Positions 1 through 7,154 of a DNA stretch of 44,414 nucleotides are shown here, piece after piece; positions within the stretch are counted from its first letter, which is position 1, and each line of letters begins with the position of its first letter. The DNA is taken from NCBI GenBank assembly GCA_028290305.1, contig JAQGKC010000464.1, forward strand, positions 1-44,414, given 5' to 3'. This DNA comes from Bradyrhizobium sp. GTDB lineage: Bacteria; Pseudomonadota; Alphaproteobacteria; Rhizobiales; Xanthobacteraceae. The notes beneath the pieces were generated by a model that was not told the origin of the DNA, did no database searches, and was given only the letters and a program-made list of their open reading frames with translations. A program made the position numbers and the translations under genes.

Positions 1-330
1 TGCCCCGCCATGAGCGCGATCGCGTTCGACATCGCGGTGGCGCTGGAGCGCGCCGGCTTTCACGACGCGCAGGTGCGAACCGTGCTGTCGCCGGCCTGGA
101 CCACCGACTGGATGAGCGAGGACGGCCGCCGCAAGCTCAGGGACTACGGCATCGCGCCGCCTTTGCCCGCAAGCCCGCGCCGCGCGTTGTTCGGCGTGCA
201 GCAGGTTCAATGCCCGCAATGCGGTTCAGGCGAGACCGAATTGCTGTCGGAGTTCGGCTCGACCTCCTGCAAGGCGCTATGGCGCTGCAAGAGCTGCCGC
301 GAACCCTTCGATTATTTCAAGTGTCATTGA
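1..330 (+). CDS. paaD: PaaD, phenylacetyl-CoA epoxidase maturation subunit (3' part)
   Basis: This is the C-terminal 109 residues of an open frame that enters from the left edge; the reading frame is open from base 1, so the first ATG at 10 is internal. The segment starts with a 'CPAM' stretch, typical of the MIP18/DUF59 fold of PaaD. It ends with a cysteine-rich tail (CPQCGSG, a lone Cys, CKSC and a final CH) that fits the metal-binding C-terminus of PaaD/PaaJ. PaaD is a small accessory protein of the PaaABCE ring-epoxidising complex of aerobic phenylacetate breakdown and is thought to help load its iron centres. The next gene is paaE, as in classical paaABCDE operons, which supports the call. 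paaABC would lie left of the window. Confidence 0.9.
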   Translation, partial: CPAMSAIAFDIAVALERAGFHDAQVRTVLSPAWTTDWMSEDGRRKLRDYGIAPPLPASPRRALFGVQQVQCPQCGSGETELLSEFGSTSCKALWRCKSCREPFDYFKCH

Positions 331-360
331 TTGTCGCCTATGTTCGCTGCCAAAGAGAAG

Positions 361-444
361 CCGTCGTTGCAAGCGAAGCGAAGCAATCCAGGGCCGCGCA
401 TGACGCCCTGGATTGCTTCGTCGCATCGCTTCTCGCAATGACGG
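361..444. repeat. Palindromic intergenic repeat, 'CAATCCAGGG' family, copy 1
   Basis: This is a long imperfect inverted repeat. The arms AAGCAATCCAGGG and CCCTGGATTGCTT flank a short loop, with outer parts reading GCAAGCGAAGCGAAG and CGCTTCTCGCAATGACGG. The same design recurs at 4669-4754. Elements like this are scattered between genes in Bradyrhizobium and Rhodopseudomonas. This copy fills most of the 124-bp gap between paaD and paaE and reaches almost to the paaE ribosome-binding site, so the transcript would carry a strong hairpin there. It could dampen paaE expression or stabilise upstream mRNA. Confidence 0.85.
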
Positions 445-454
445 CGGAGAGTTG

Positions 455-1537
455 ATGATGTCTCACACGCCGCGCTTCCATCGCCTCGCCGTCGCCGACC
501 TGCGCCGTGAAACCGCGGACGCGGTGTCGGTGGCCTTTGCGATCCCGAAGGATCTCGCCGACGACTACCATTTCACTCCCGGACAATATCTCACCCTGCG
601 CACGACCATGGACGGCGAGGAAGTGCGCCGGTCCTATTCGATCTGCTCCGGTCCGGACGATGGCGAAGTGCGGATCGCGGTGAAGAAGGTCGATGGCGGC
701 GCGTTCTCGACTTGGGCCGCCGACGAATTGAAGCGCGGCGACGAGCTTGATGTCATGACGCCGACCGGTCGCTTCGGCGCGGTCCCGGTAACCGATCAGG
801 CGCGCACCTATGTCGGTTTCGCCGCCGGTTCCGGCATCACGCCGATCCTGTCGCTCGTGAAGGGCGTGCTGGCGCGCGAGCCGAGCAGCCGGTTCTTCCT
901 GTTCTACGGCAACCGCACGACTGAAGGCATGCTGTTCCGCGAGGCGCTGGAGGAATTGAAGGATCGCTTCATCGAGCGGCTCTCGGTATTTCACGTCATC
1001 TCCGGCGAAGAGCAGGACATCCCGATCCTGCACGGCCGGCTCGACGGCGAAAAGGTGAGGGTGCTGTTGCGTTCGCTGGTGCCGGCGCAAACCGTCGACC
1101 ACGTCTTCATCTGCGGCCCGACCGGGATGAGCGATGAGATCGAGGCGACCTGCCGCGACATCGGCCTCGCCGAGGACCGTATTCACGTCGAGCGCTTCGT
1201 CTCAGGCCTCGGCGGCAAGCCGCGCCCCAAAATGGTGGTGCCGCCGTCGGCGCCGCCGAAGGCGTTCGCCGCATTGATCATCGACGGCAAGCGGCGCGAG
1301 GTTCCGGTTGCCGACGGCGAGGCCATCCTCGATGCGGCATTGCGCGCCGGCGTCGATCTGCCCTTCGCCTGCAAGGGCGGCATGTGCTCGACCTGCCGCG
1401 CCAAGCTGGTCGAGGGAAAGGCCGGGATGGAGGTGAACTATTCGCTGGAGCCCTGGGAGCTGAAGGCGGGGTTCATTCTGACGTGTCAGGCGAAGCCGGT
1501 CTCGGACAAGGTGGTGGTGGACTACGACCATGTGTGA
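455..1537 (+). CDS. paaE: PaaE, phenylacetyl-CoA epoxidase reductase subunit
   Basis: The protein is about 360 aa and feeds electrons from NAD(P)H to the PaaABC di-iron monooxygenase. The N-terminal half is a ferredoxin-NADP reductase module: an FAD-binding RSYSICSG motif, then a nucleotide-binding part with GFAAGSGITPILS and the CGPTGM motif. The C-terminal ~90 residues are a plant-type [2Fe-2S] ferredoxin domain with CKGGMCSTC and a distal Cys in 'LTCQA'. This FNR-then-ferredoxin order is the hallmark of PaaE. I start at the ATG at 455 (ATGATG, so 458 is equally possible) because GGCGGAGA lies just upstream. The frame is open further upstream, to 413, but that part is repeat-derived. The gene ends 10 bp before another palindromic repeat. 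Confidence 0.93.
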   Translation: MMSHTPRFHRLAVADLRRETADAVSVAFAIPKDLADDYHFTPGQYLTLRTTMDGEEVRRSYSICSGPDDGEVRIAVKKVDGGAFSTWAADELKRGDELDVMTPTGRFGAVPVTDQARTYVGFAAGSGITPILSLVKGVLAREPSSRFFLFYGNRTTEGMLFREALEELKDRFIERLSVFHVISGEEQDIPILHGRLDGEKVRVLLRSLVPAQTVDHVFICGPTGMSDEIEATCRDIGLAEDRIHVERFVSGLGGKPRPKMVVPPSAPPKAFAALIIDGKRREVPVADGEAILDAALRAGVDLPFACKGGMCSTCRAKLVEGKAGMEVNYSLEPWELKAGFILTCQAKPVSDKVVVDYDHV

Positions 1538-1546
1538 ATGCTTCGT

Positions 1547-1653
1547 CGTCATTCCGGGGCGCGCGCAGCGTCGAGCCCGGAAATCCATCTCGCCACCGCG
1601 CATGTGGTTCAATGGATTCCGGGCTCGACGCTACGCGCCGCCCCGGAATGACG
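1547..1653. repeat. Palindromic intergenic repeat, 'CCGGAATGACG' family
   Basis: This is a large inverted repeat whose ends read CGTCATTCCGGGG and CCCCGGAATGACG. Inner arms around CGTCGAGCCCGGAA and TTCCGGGCTCGACG extend the pairing. Its sequence differs from the other palindromic family at 361-444 and 4669-4754. It lies between the convergent ends of paaE and paaK, where it could fold in either transcript and act as a two-way terminator or mRNA stabiliser. Elements of this type are common in Bradyrhizobium-group genomes. Confidence 0.85.
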
Positions 1654-1660
1654 GAGCAGG

Positions 1661-2992
1661 CTACTCCTTCGGTCTCTTATCATGCACGCGCTTGGCCTTG
1701 CCGAGCGAGCGCTCCAACGTGTCGGGCGCGACAATCCTGACCGGCGCGGTGATGCCGATGGTGTTCTTGATGTGCAGGCTGATCCGCTCGGCGTGATCGT
1801 CAAGACCGCGGCCGTCCCAGCTCTCTCGCCGCGCTTCGGCATGGATCGTCAGCTTATCCATGCGGCCCTCGCGCGTCAGTTCGAGAATGAAGTGGCCGCC
1901 GCACCAGTCGGTGGCGAGCAGGATCTCCTCGATCTGGGTTGGGAACAGGTTGACGCCGCGCAGGATGATCATGTCGTCGGAGCGCCCGGTGACCTTTTCC
2001 ATCCGCCGCATGCCGGGCCGCGCCGTGCCCGGCAACAACCGCGTCAAATCGCGGGTGCGATAGCGGATCACCGGAAAGGCTTCCTTGGTCAGCGAGGTGA
2101 ACACCAGCTCGCCCATCTCGCCATCGGGCAGCACCGCGCCGGTGTCGGGATCGATCACCTCGGGATAGAAATGATCCTCCCAGACGTGCAGGCCGTCCTT
2201 GCTCTCGACGCACTCCTGCGCGACGCCGGGGCCGATCACCTCGGACAAGCCATAGATGTCGGTCGCGTCCATGTCGAAGGTCTGCTCGATCTCGGCGCGC
2301 ATCGCGTTGGTCCAGGGCTCGGCGCCGAAGATGCCGAACTTCAACGAGGATTTGCGCGGGTCGAGCCCCTGGCGCTTGAATTCGTCCAGGATCGCCAGCA
2401 TGTAGCTCGGCGTCACCGTGATGATATCGGGCCTGAAATCGTTGATGAGCTGCACCTGCCGCTCGGTCATGCCGCCGGAGATCGGCACCACGGTGCAACC
2501 GAGCTGCTCGGCGCCGTAATGCACGCCTAAGCCGCCGGTAAACAGGCCATAGCCATAGGCGTTGTGGATGATCATGCCGCTGCGGCCGCCGGCCGCGCGG
2601 ATCGAGCGCGCCATCACGTTCGACCATGTCGCGATGTCGGCTCTGGTGTAGCCGACCACGATCGGCTTGCCGGTGGTGCCTGACGAGGCGTGCACGCGCA
2701 CCAGTTTCTCGCGGGCAACAGCGAACATGTTGAAGGGATAGTTGTCGCGCAGGTCGGTTTTCTTGGTGAACGGAAATTTCGAAAGGTCGGCGAGCGTCTT
2801 GATGTCGGAGGGATGAACGCCGGCCTTGTCGAAGGCTTCTCTGTAGTGCGCGACGTTGTCGTAGGCATGGGACAGCGACCAGGCGAGGCGCTTGATTTGC
2901 AGCGCCATGATCTCGTCGCGCGAGGCGCGCTCGATGTCGTCCATCTCGGGGCTGTAACTGCTTGCTTTGGGTCGAGGGTTCGTCGAAGCCAT
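1661..2992 (-). CDS. paaK: PaaK, phenylacetate-CoA ligase
   Basis: The 443-aa protein is an adenylate-forming ligase that activates phenylacetate to phenylacetyl-CoA with ATP, the first step of the Paa pathway. Visible motifs are the phosphate loop SSGTTGKP near residue 103, the YGLSE motif of the adenylation site, and the late hinge region GRSDDMIILRGVN followed by the C-terminal CoA-domain (FPTQIEE). Length and motif order match PaaK well. The start at 2992 is preceded by AAGGGGA on the coding strand. It lies 18 bp downstream of the paaI stop, so the two form a paaI-paaK operon that converges on paaE. It is cytoplasmic. Confidence 0.95.
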   Translation of the reverse strand: MASTNPRPKASSYSPEMDDIERASRDEIMALQIKRLAWSLSHAYDNVAHYREAFDKAGVHPSDIKTLADLSKFPFTKKTDLRDNYPFNMFAVAREKLVRVHASSGTTGKPIVVGYTRADIATWSNVMARSIRAAGGRSGMIIHNAYGYGLFTGGLGVHYGAEQLGCTVVPISGGMTERQVQLINDFRPDIITVTPSYMLAILDEFKRQGLDPRKSSLKFGIFGAEPWTNAMRAEIEQTFDMDATDIYGLSEVIGPGVAQECVESKDGLHVWEDHFYPEVIDPDTGAVLPDGEMGELVFTSLTKEAFPVIRYRTRDLTRLLPGTARPGMRRMEKVTGRSDDMIILRGVNLFPTQIEEILLATDWCGGHFILELTREGRMDKLTIHAEARRESWDGRGLDDHAERISLHIKNTIGITAPVRIVAPDTLERSLGKAKRVHDKRPKE

Positions 2993-3010
2993 TGCTTGTG
3001 TCCCCTTGAG

Positions 3011-3463
3011 TTATTTCGTGTCCTTCTCGGGCAGCCAAGTGCCGCCGATCGTGCGGGAATGGCCGCGAAACTCGGCGACCACCATGTCTTCAGCGGTGAC
3101 GCGCACGTCGTAAATTCCGGATCGGCCGCTGCGTGAGACTTCACGGGCGGTCGCGACCAGGCGGTCGCCGAGCTTGCCCGGGCGGATGAAGCTGATGTGG
3201 CCTTGCGCGGCCACCGTGCGCTCGTTGTGGGTGTTGCAGGCAAAGGCGAAGGCGGAATCGGCCAGCGTGAAGATGAAGCCGCCATGCGCGATGCGCTGGC
3301 CGTTGACCATGTGCGGCTGGATCGTCATCTCGAGCGTTGCCTGGCCCGGTTTGATCTCGACGATCTCCATGCCGAGCCCCTGGCTCGCGTCGTCGTCCTT
3401 CCACATCGCCTCCGCGCAGGCGCGGGCGAACTCGTCGGCCGAAACTGGCGGTTTGGCGCTCAA
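3011..3463 (-). CDS. paaI: PaaI-type hotdog thioesterase
   Basis: This is a single hotdog-fold acyl-CoA thioesterase. The diagnostic AHGGFIFTLAD segment carries the HGG turn and the catalytic Asp of the PaaI family. PaaI removes dead-end (hydroxy)phenylacetyl-CoA intermediates and so rescues CoA. The frame is open up to 3529, but I choose a TTG start at 3463 because GGGAGGAGG sits a few bases upstream on the coding strand and the resulting 150 aa match the usual PaaI length. The longer version would add a tail unlike family members. It is cotranscribed with paaK, which follows after 18 bp. Confidence 0.88.
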   Translation of the reverse strand: MSAKPPVSADEFARACAEAMWKDDDASQGLGMEIVEIKPGQATLEMTIQPHMVNGQRIAHGGFIFTLADSAFAFACNTHNERTVAAQGHISFIRPGKLGDRLVATAREVSRSGRSGIYDVRVTAEDMVVAEFRGHSRTIGGTWLPEKDTK

Positions 3464-3628
3464 TAAGGCCTCCTCCCGCGTCGAGACGGATCCAAGGCGT
3501 TCTCCTCCGTGCCGGGCCTGCCGGAACAAGCCCCTTGAACTGTGCGTTCGTTGCGTTAGTCATGAGGCGAAGCAAGGATGGTGTCAACGATCCGGGCTTC
3601 ACATCATCCAAAGCCTAAGTGACCCGTG

Positions 3629-4654
3629 ATGCCGGCTGCTCGATCTGCCAATTCTCCCGTCGATGCCGACGCGCGCTGCGTGCGGCTGAATGCCAAGGCC
3701 GAGGACGTCGCTTCGCTGGCGCCTGACGTCGAGCGTCGAACGCTGTCGCGCGCGGACAATGAGGTGCTCATCGAGGTCAGGGCGGCGGCGGTCAATCCAT
3801 CGGACGTCAAGGCCGCGACGGGGCTGATGCCCTATGCGGTATTTCCGCGCACGCCGGGCCGTGATTATGCGGGCGTGGTGATCGATGGGCCGCAAGAGAC
3901 GATCGGGCGCGAGGTATTCGGCTCATCCGGCGATCTCGGCATCCGCCGCGACGGCACGCACGCCACGCATCTGGCGGTCGAAGCCGACGCCGTGGTGGAC
4001 AAGCCGGCGGCGATCTCGTGGGAAGAGGCTGCCGGGATCGGCGTCCCCTTCGTCACCGCGATGGAAGGGTTTCGCCGCGCCGGACTGCCGAAGCCGGGCG
4101 AGACCGTTCTGGTGATGGGCGTCAACGGCAAGGTCGGGCAGGCGGCGGCGCAGATCGCGAGCTGGCACGGCGCGCGGGTCATCGGCGTGGTGCGCAAGAC
4201 CGAGCCTTATGGGGGGCATGCCAATTCGGACATCGCGGTGATCGATGCGTCGTCAATGGACGTCGCCCCGCGCGTCCGCGAACTGACCGGCGGCCACGGC
4301 GCCGACATCGTGTTCAACACCGTCGGCGACCCTTATTTCCAGGCCGCGCATCAATCGCTGGCGTTGCGCGGCCGCCAGATCCTGATCGCCGCCGTCGACC
4401 GTATCGTGCAGTTCAATATCCTGGAGTTCTATCGCGGCCAGCACACCTATGTCGGCGTCGACACGCTGGCACTGTCGTCGAGCGCCACCGGCGCGGTGCT
4501 GCGCGAGCTCGGAGCAGGTTTCGCGAGCGGGCACTTGAAGCCGTTTTCGATCAATCCGTCGGCGATCTATCCGCTGGAAGACGCCAAACGCGCATTTGTC
4601 GCAGTTGCCGGCTCGTCGCGTGATCGCGTCATCCTGCGGCCGGCGGTCGCTTAG
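3629..4654 (+). CDS. Zinc-less MDR oxidoreductase (quinone-reductase-like)
   Basis: This medium-chain dehydrogenase/reductase family protein is about 341 aa. The N-terminal GroES-like half contains AAVNPSDVKAATG and GRDYAGVV. The Rossmann half has a slightly changed cofactor motif, VMGVNGKVGQAAAQ, in place of the common GAAGGVG form. The Cys/His pattern of a structural zinc site is not visible, which fits the NADPH:quinone oxidoreductase branch. The start is uncertain: GTG at 3626 and ATG at 3629 are adjacent and no good ribosome-binding site is visible. It diverges from paaI and has no clear functional link to the paa genes, so its substrate cannot be named. Confidence 0.75.
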   Translation: MPAARSANSPVDADARCVRLNAKAEDVASLAPDVERRTLSRADNEVLIEVRAAAVNPSDVKAATGLMPYAVFPRTPGRDYAGVVIDGPQETIGREVFGSSGDLGIRRDGTHATHLAVEADAVVDKPAAISWEEAAGIGVPFVTAMEGFRRAGLPKPGETVLVMGVNGKVGQAAAQIASWHGARVIGVVRKTEPYGGHANSDIAVIDASSMDVAPRVRELTGGHGADIVFNTVGDPYFQAAHQSLALRGRQILIAAVDRIVQFNILEFYRGQHTYVGVDTLALSSSATGAVLRELGAGFASGHLKPFSINPSAIYPLEDAKRAFVAVAGSSRDRVILRPAVA

Positions 4655-4668
4655 TCACTCATCCCCTT

Positions 4669-4754
4669 CCGTCATTGCGAGGAGCGAAGCGACGAAGCAA
4701 TCCAGGGTCGAGCGCGTTGCCCTGGATTGCTTCCGCTGTCGCTCGCAATGACGG
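4669..4754. repeat. Palindromic intergenic repeat, 'CAATCCAGGG' family, copy 2
   Basis: This inverted repeat opens with CCGTCATTGCGAGGAGCGAA and closes with CTCGCAATGACGG. The inner arms GAAGCAATCCAGGG and CCCTGGATTGCTTC match copy 1 at 361-444. It lies between the MDR gene and the yeeE-like gene, both on the plus strand, and could end or attenuate the MDR transcript. The copy is better preserved than copy 1 in its left arm. Confidence 0.87.
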
Positions 4755-4775
4755 TGTTCTCCGAGGAAACCTAAT

Positions 4776-5855
4776 ATGGATCCGGCCACCATCGTCATCC
4801 TAGCCGCGTTCGTCATCGGGCTGATCTATGGCGCGATCGGGCTCGTGAGCGGCTTCTGCCTGATGTCGAGCCTGCGCGGCTGGTGGGCGGACGGTGACGG
4901 TCGCCTGGTCCGCACCTATGCGCTGGCGATGGGCACCGGGATCGTGGCCTCGCAGTGCCTGGCCACGTTTGAACTCGTCGATCTCGGCAGGTCCATTTAC
5001 CTGCAGCCGACATTTTCCGCGCCGCTGATGTTTTTCGGCGGGCTGCTGTTCGGCTACGGCATGGTGATGTCGAACGGCTGCGGCTCGCGCGCGCTGGTGC
5101 TGCTCGGCCGCGGCAATCTGCGATCTCTTGTCGTGGTGATGGTGCTCGGCATTTTTGCGCAGTTGACGCTGAAGGGATTGATCGCGCCGACACGGGTCGT
5201 GCTGTTGCAGATGTCGCAAACGACGGCGACGGTGAGGTCGCTGCCCGCGCTGCTCTCGGGGGTCGGGCTCCACGGCGCCGCCGCGCGCATGCTGCCGGCC
5301 TTGGCGATGGCCGCGGCGCTCGCGATCTTTGCTTTCACGCATGCGCCGTTCCGCCGCTCGCCGGGCCAGGTCATGGCGGGAGCGGCAATCGGGTTTCTGG
5401 TCGCCGCCGGATGGTTCGTGACCGGCACTCTCGGCGCCGACGATTTCAATCCGGTGCCGGTCACCTCGCTGACCTTCATCGCCCCGATCGCCGACACGCT
5501 GCAATATGCGATGCTGTCGACCGGACTGACATCGAATTTCGGCATCGCCACCGTCGTCGGCGTGTTCGCCGGCAGCTTCGTCACCGCGCTTGTCACCGGG
5601 CGCTTTCATTTGGAGAGCTACGCCTCGCCGCGTCACATGCTGCGTTCGGCCGGAGGCGCTGCGCTGATGGGCGCGGGTGGTGCGATGGCCTATGGCTGCT
5701 CGGTCGGACAAGGTCTGACTGGTCTGTCGACGCTGGCGCTGGCGTCCTTTGTCGCGGTCGCAGGAATCCTGCTCGGCACGGCTTTGGGCCTGCGCGGCGC
5801 GCTCCGCGTTCAGCCGTTGGTGGCTGAGACGGCGCGCCAAAGCGCCGGCTCATGA
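4776..5855 (+). CDS. YeeE/YedE-family membrane protein
   Basis: The 359-aa protein is very hydrophobic, with about nine or ten predicted membrane spans. Two small-residue/cysteine motifs are typical of the YeeE/YedE (DUF395, sulphur transport) family: SNGCGSRALVLLGRGN in the first half and AYGCSVGQGLTGLS in the second. An early GLVSGFC adds a third conserved cysteine. Family members such as TsuA import thiosulfate through a path lined by such cysteines, so uptake of a reduced sulphur species is a reasonable guess for the inner membrane. GAGGAA precedes the ATG. No TusA-like partner is seen nearby. A degraded copy of its 3' end lies at 6705-6740. Confidence 0.83.
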   Translation: MDPATIVILAAFVIGLIYGAIGLVSGFCLMSSLRGWWADGDGRLVRTYALAMGTGIVASQCLATFELVDLGRSIYLQPTFSAPLMFFGGLLFGYGMVMSNGCGSRALVLLGRGNLRSLVVVMVLGIFAQLTLKGLIAPTRVVLLQMSQTTATVRSLPALLSGVGLHGAAARMLPALAMAAALAIFAFTHAPFRRSPGQVMAGAAIGFLVAAGWFVTGTLGADDFNPVPVTSLTFIAPIADTLQYAMLSTGLTSNFGIATVVGVFAGSFVTALVTGRFHLESYASPRHMLRSAGGAALMGAGGAMAYGCSVGQGLTGLSTLALASFVAVAGILLGTALGLRGALRVQPLVAETARQSAGS

Positions 5856-5914
5856 GTGCATGATCCCGCAGACTTGGCCTCATCGACCCGATGCGAGGGC
5901 GGCGACGCGGCTCG

Positions 5915-6034
5915 TCAGGAGCAAACCCAAATGATCACCAGCGCGATCGGAACGCCGGTGGCCAAAGCGCCACCAATCATCATCAGGAATGCCAAAAACA
6001 AATTAGGTTCGACCAGGACCTCACGTTTGGACAC
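5915..6034 (-). CDS. Possible 39-aa single-span membrane protein
   Basis: This short frame reads from a GTG at 6034. It has a polar N-terminus (VSKREVLVEPN) followed by about 26 mostly hydrophobic residues (LFLAFLMMIGGALATGVPIA, then LVIIWVCS), which is one transmembrane helix. GGAG lies about seven bases before the GTG. The frame is open further upstream, to 6169, but that part is not convincing as protein. It converges on the yeeE-like gene. No function can be given; the coding call rests on composition and the ribosome-binding site. Confidence 0.45.
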   Translation of the reverse strand: MSKREVLVEPNLFLAFLMMIGGALATGVPIALVIIWVCS

Positions 6035-6234
6035 GCCGTTACTCCGTGAGCCCCCGCGGGCATCGCCCGTCGCCCAAGGATGAACGATAAAAAGTACCGG
6101 TCGAAACAAGTTTTTGATGAATTTAGAGTGCAGCCCTGTCCGAACCGGACAATGCGAACCTGGCTCCACATAGTTAAGAAAAGGTTAACGCCGTACTGTC
6201 GCGGCGCAAAAGGGCGGCGTCCGAGGCCGCAGGA

Positions 6235-6609
6235 TCAGGCCGTTCGACGTATGAGTCGCGGTGGTCCAGCTCGGCGCTCGACAAAATCCTTCACATGCTC
6301 GGGTACCGGCTCCCGATCAATGTCGCAGCGCGTTTGGATTTCGGTAGCGACATCCGCCGATATGTCGTCGGACCAATGCTCGAGCGTGTTGAAGGCAATG
6401 ACGCCGACCGGGTCGTTAAATTGCCCCGACATCAGTTCGCCGATGATGGTTTCGAGGTCGTCCCGCTCAATTTTGATTTCGCGGACAACGGAGCCGCTCG
6501 CTCCGAAACGATCTATTACAAGGTAGACGGTCTGATCCGCGCCATATGGCACCGTGCCTGGCGACGAGCCATTCGTAGGCATTGGCATCTCCACGCAAAG
6601 GAACTGCAT
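6235..6609 (-). CDS. Conserved hypothetical protein (rhizobial type)
   Basis: This is a soluble acidic protein of about 120 aa (ATG at 6609, or 6588 for the MPMPTNG start). The N-terminal part looks like a short beta strand-rich module (QTVYLVIDRFG followed by REIKIERDD). Then come a GQFNDPVGVIAFN segment and a helical tail ending in EHVKDFVERR. I recognise the pattern as a small hypothetical family widespread in Bradyrhizobium but know no function for it. No signal peptide or membrane span is seen. Confidence 0.6.
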   Translation of the reverse strand: MQFLCVEMPMPTNGSSPGTVPYGADQTVYLVIDRFGASGSVVREIKIERDDLETIIGELMSGQFNDPVGVIAFNTLEHWSDDISADVATEIQTRCDIDREPVPEHVKDFVERRAGPPRLIRRTA

Positions 6610-6704
6610 ATTAATCGCAGCCGCCCCTGACTGGTTCCATAGCCTTGACCTTTACGTGTTTTGCAGGGGCGGGACGGCGCGCTGCCACTGCCGGCGCGGG
6701 CAGC

Positions 6705-6740
6705 GCGCTGCGGGTTCAGCCGGTGGTGGCGGAGACCGCG
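6705..6740 (+). pseudogene. Relic of a second yeeE 3' end
   Basis: These 36 bases match 5799-5834, the 3' part of the yeeE-like gene, at 31 positions. In frame they read ALRVQPVVAETA against ALRVQPLVAETA. Four of the five differences are silent third-base changes and the fifth is a conservative Leu/Val change, so the copy diverged while it was still coding. The frame then runs to a TGA at 6768-6770. Nothing upstream resembles the rest of the gene, so only the tail survived. Confidence 0.6.
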
Positions 6741-6774
6741 GTAGGATGGACTGCTTCCATCGGAGGCTGACATT

Positions 6775-6810
6775 ATACAGTGACCTATCAGCATACAGTG
6801 ACCTATCAGC
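6775..6810. repeat. Perfect 18-bp tandem direct repeat (two units)
   Basis: The unit ATACAGTGACCTATCAGC occurs twice with no spacer and no mismatch. It lies between the yeeE relic and the liv leader. It could be a replication-slippage product or a double binding site for a regulator. Confidence 0.8.
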
Positions 6811-7030
6811 GCTATGGGAAACGCCTTGCCCCTCCAGGAAGTTGGCCGGAGCGTTGACGCGACGCCGTCAACCGGGACCCGGAATTTCTTGAATCGTCTC
6901 CCGGCGGGACTGGCGCGCCGCCGACGTGTCATGCTTTGGTTGTGTCGCGGAGTCTGGTTTATTTCGCGTTGAAACACGAACGCCGCATCATGTGGCGGCG
7001 CCGTATTCAATCCAGGTACCGCTGTAGGCC

Positions 7031-7075
7031 GAAGGTCGCAGGACCTTCCCGGGTTGATGATTGGCAAAGCCAATC
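7031..7075 (+). promoter_or_regulatory. Two adjacent hairpins in the liv operon leader
   Basis: GAAGGTC (7031-7037) pairs perfectly with GACCTTC (7042-7048) across GCAG. GATTGGC (7059-7065) pairs perfectly with GCCAATC (7069-7075) across AAA. Together they form two compact stem-loops about 80 bp before the first binding-protein gene. I do not recognise a known riboswitch: the loops are not the ACGR loops of the guanidine-II class. The pair may simply shape the 5' leader. Confidence 0.4.
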
Positions 7076-7154
7076 CGGACGCGTTAGGCTGACTCCTAGC
7101 AAGGCATCGAAGAATGCCGGCCAAAGACACATAACCTTTGTCTGGGAGGACAGC

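Larger units (their letters stand above)
6610..7154. other. 545-bp gene-free stretch with relics and leader structure
   Basis: No convincing gene lies here. The stretch holds a relic of a yeeE 3' end (6705-6740), a perfect 18-bp tandem duplication (6775-6810) and two short perfect hairpins (7031-7048 and 7059-7075) close to the liv operon start. Open frames in this stretch lack ribosome-binding sites and recognisable protein sequence. The promoter of the downstream ABC operon should be in its right half, but I see no clear -35/-10 pair. Confidence 0.6.

Noticed and set aside
338..1186. Long minus-strand frame of 282 codons opposite paaE
   Set aside because: It is antisense to a clear paaE with all its motifs; the translation has no recognisable domain and is rich in His/Arg/Asp as expected for a shadow.
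4800..5840. 346-codon minus-strand frame opposite the yeeE-like gene
   Set aside because: Arg/Gln/His-rich translation antisense to a well-supported membrane protein; a shadow of high-GC codon bias.
7021..7154. Guanidine (ykkC-type) riboswitch before an amide-like ABC operon
   Set aside because: The conserved sequence blocks of guanidine-I and the ACGR loops of guanidine-II are not present; only generic hairpins are seen.
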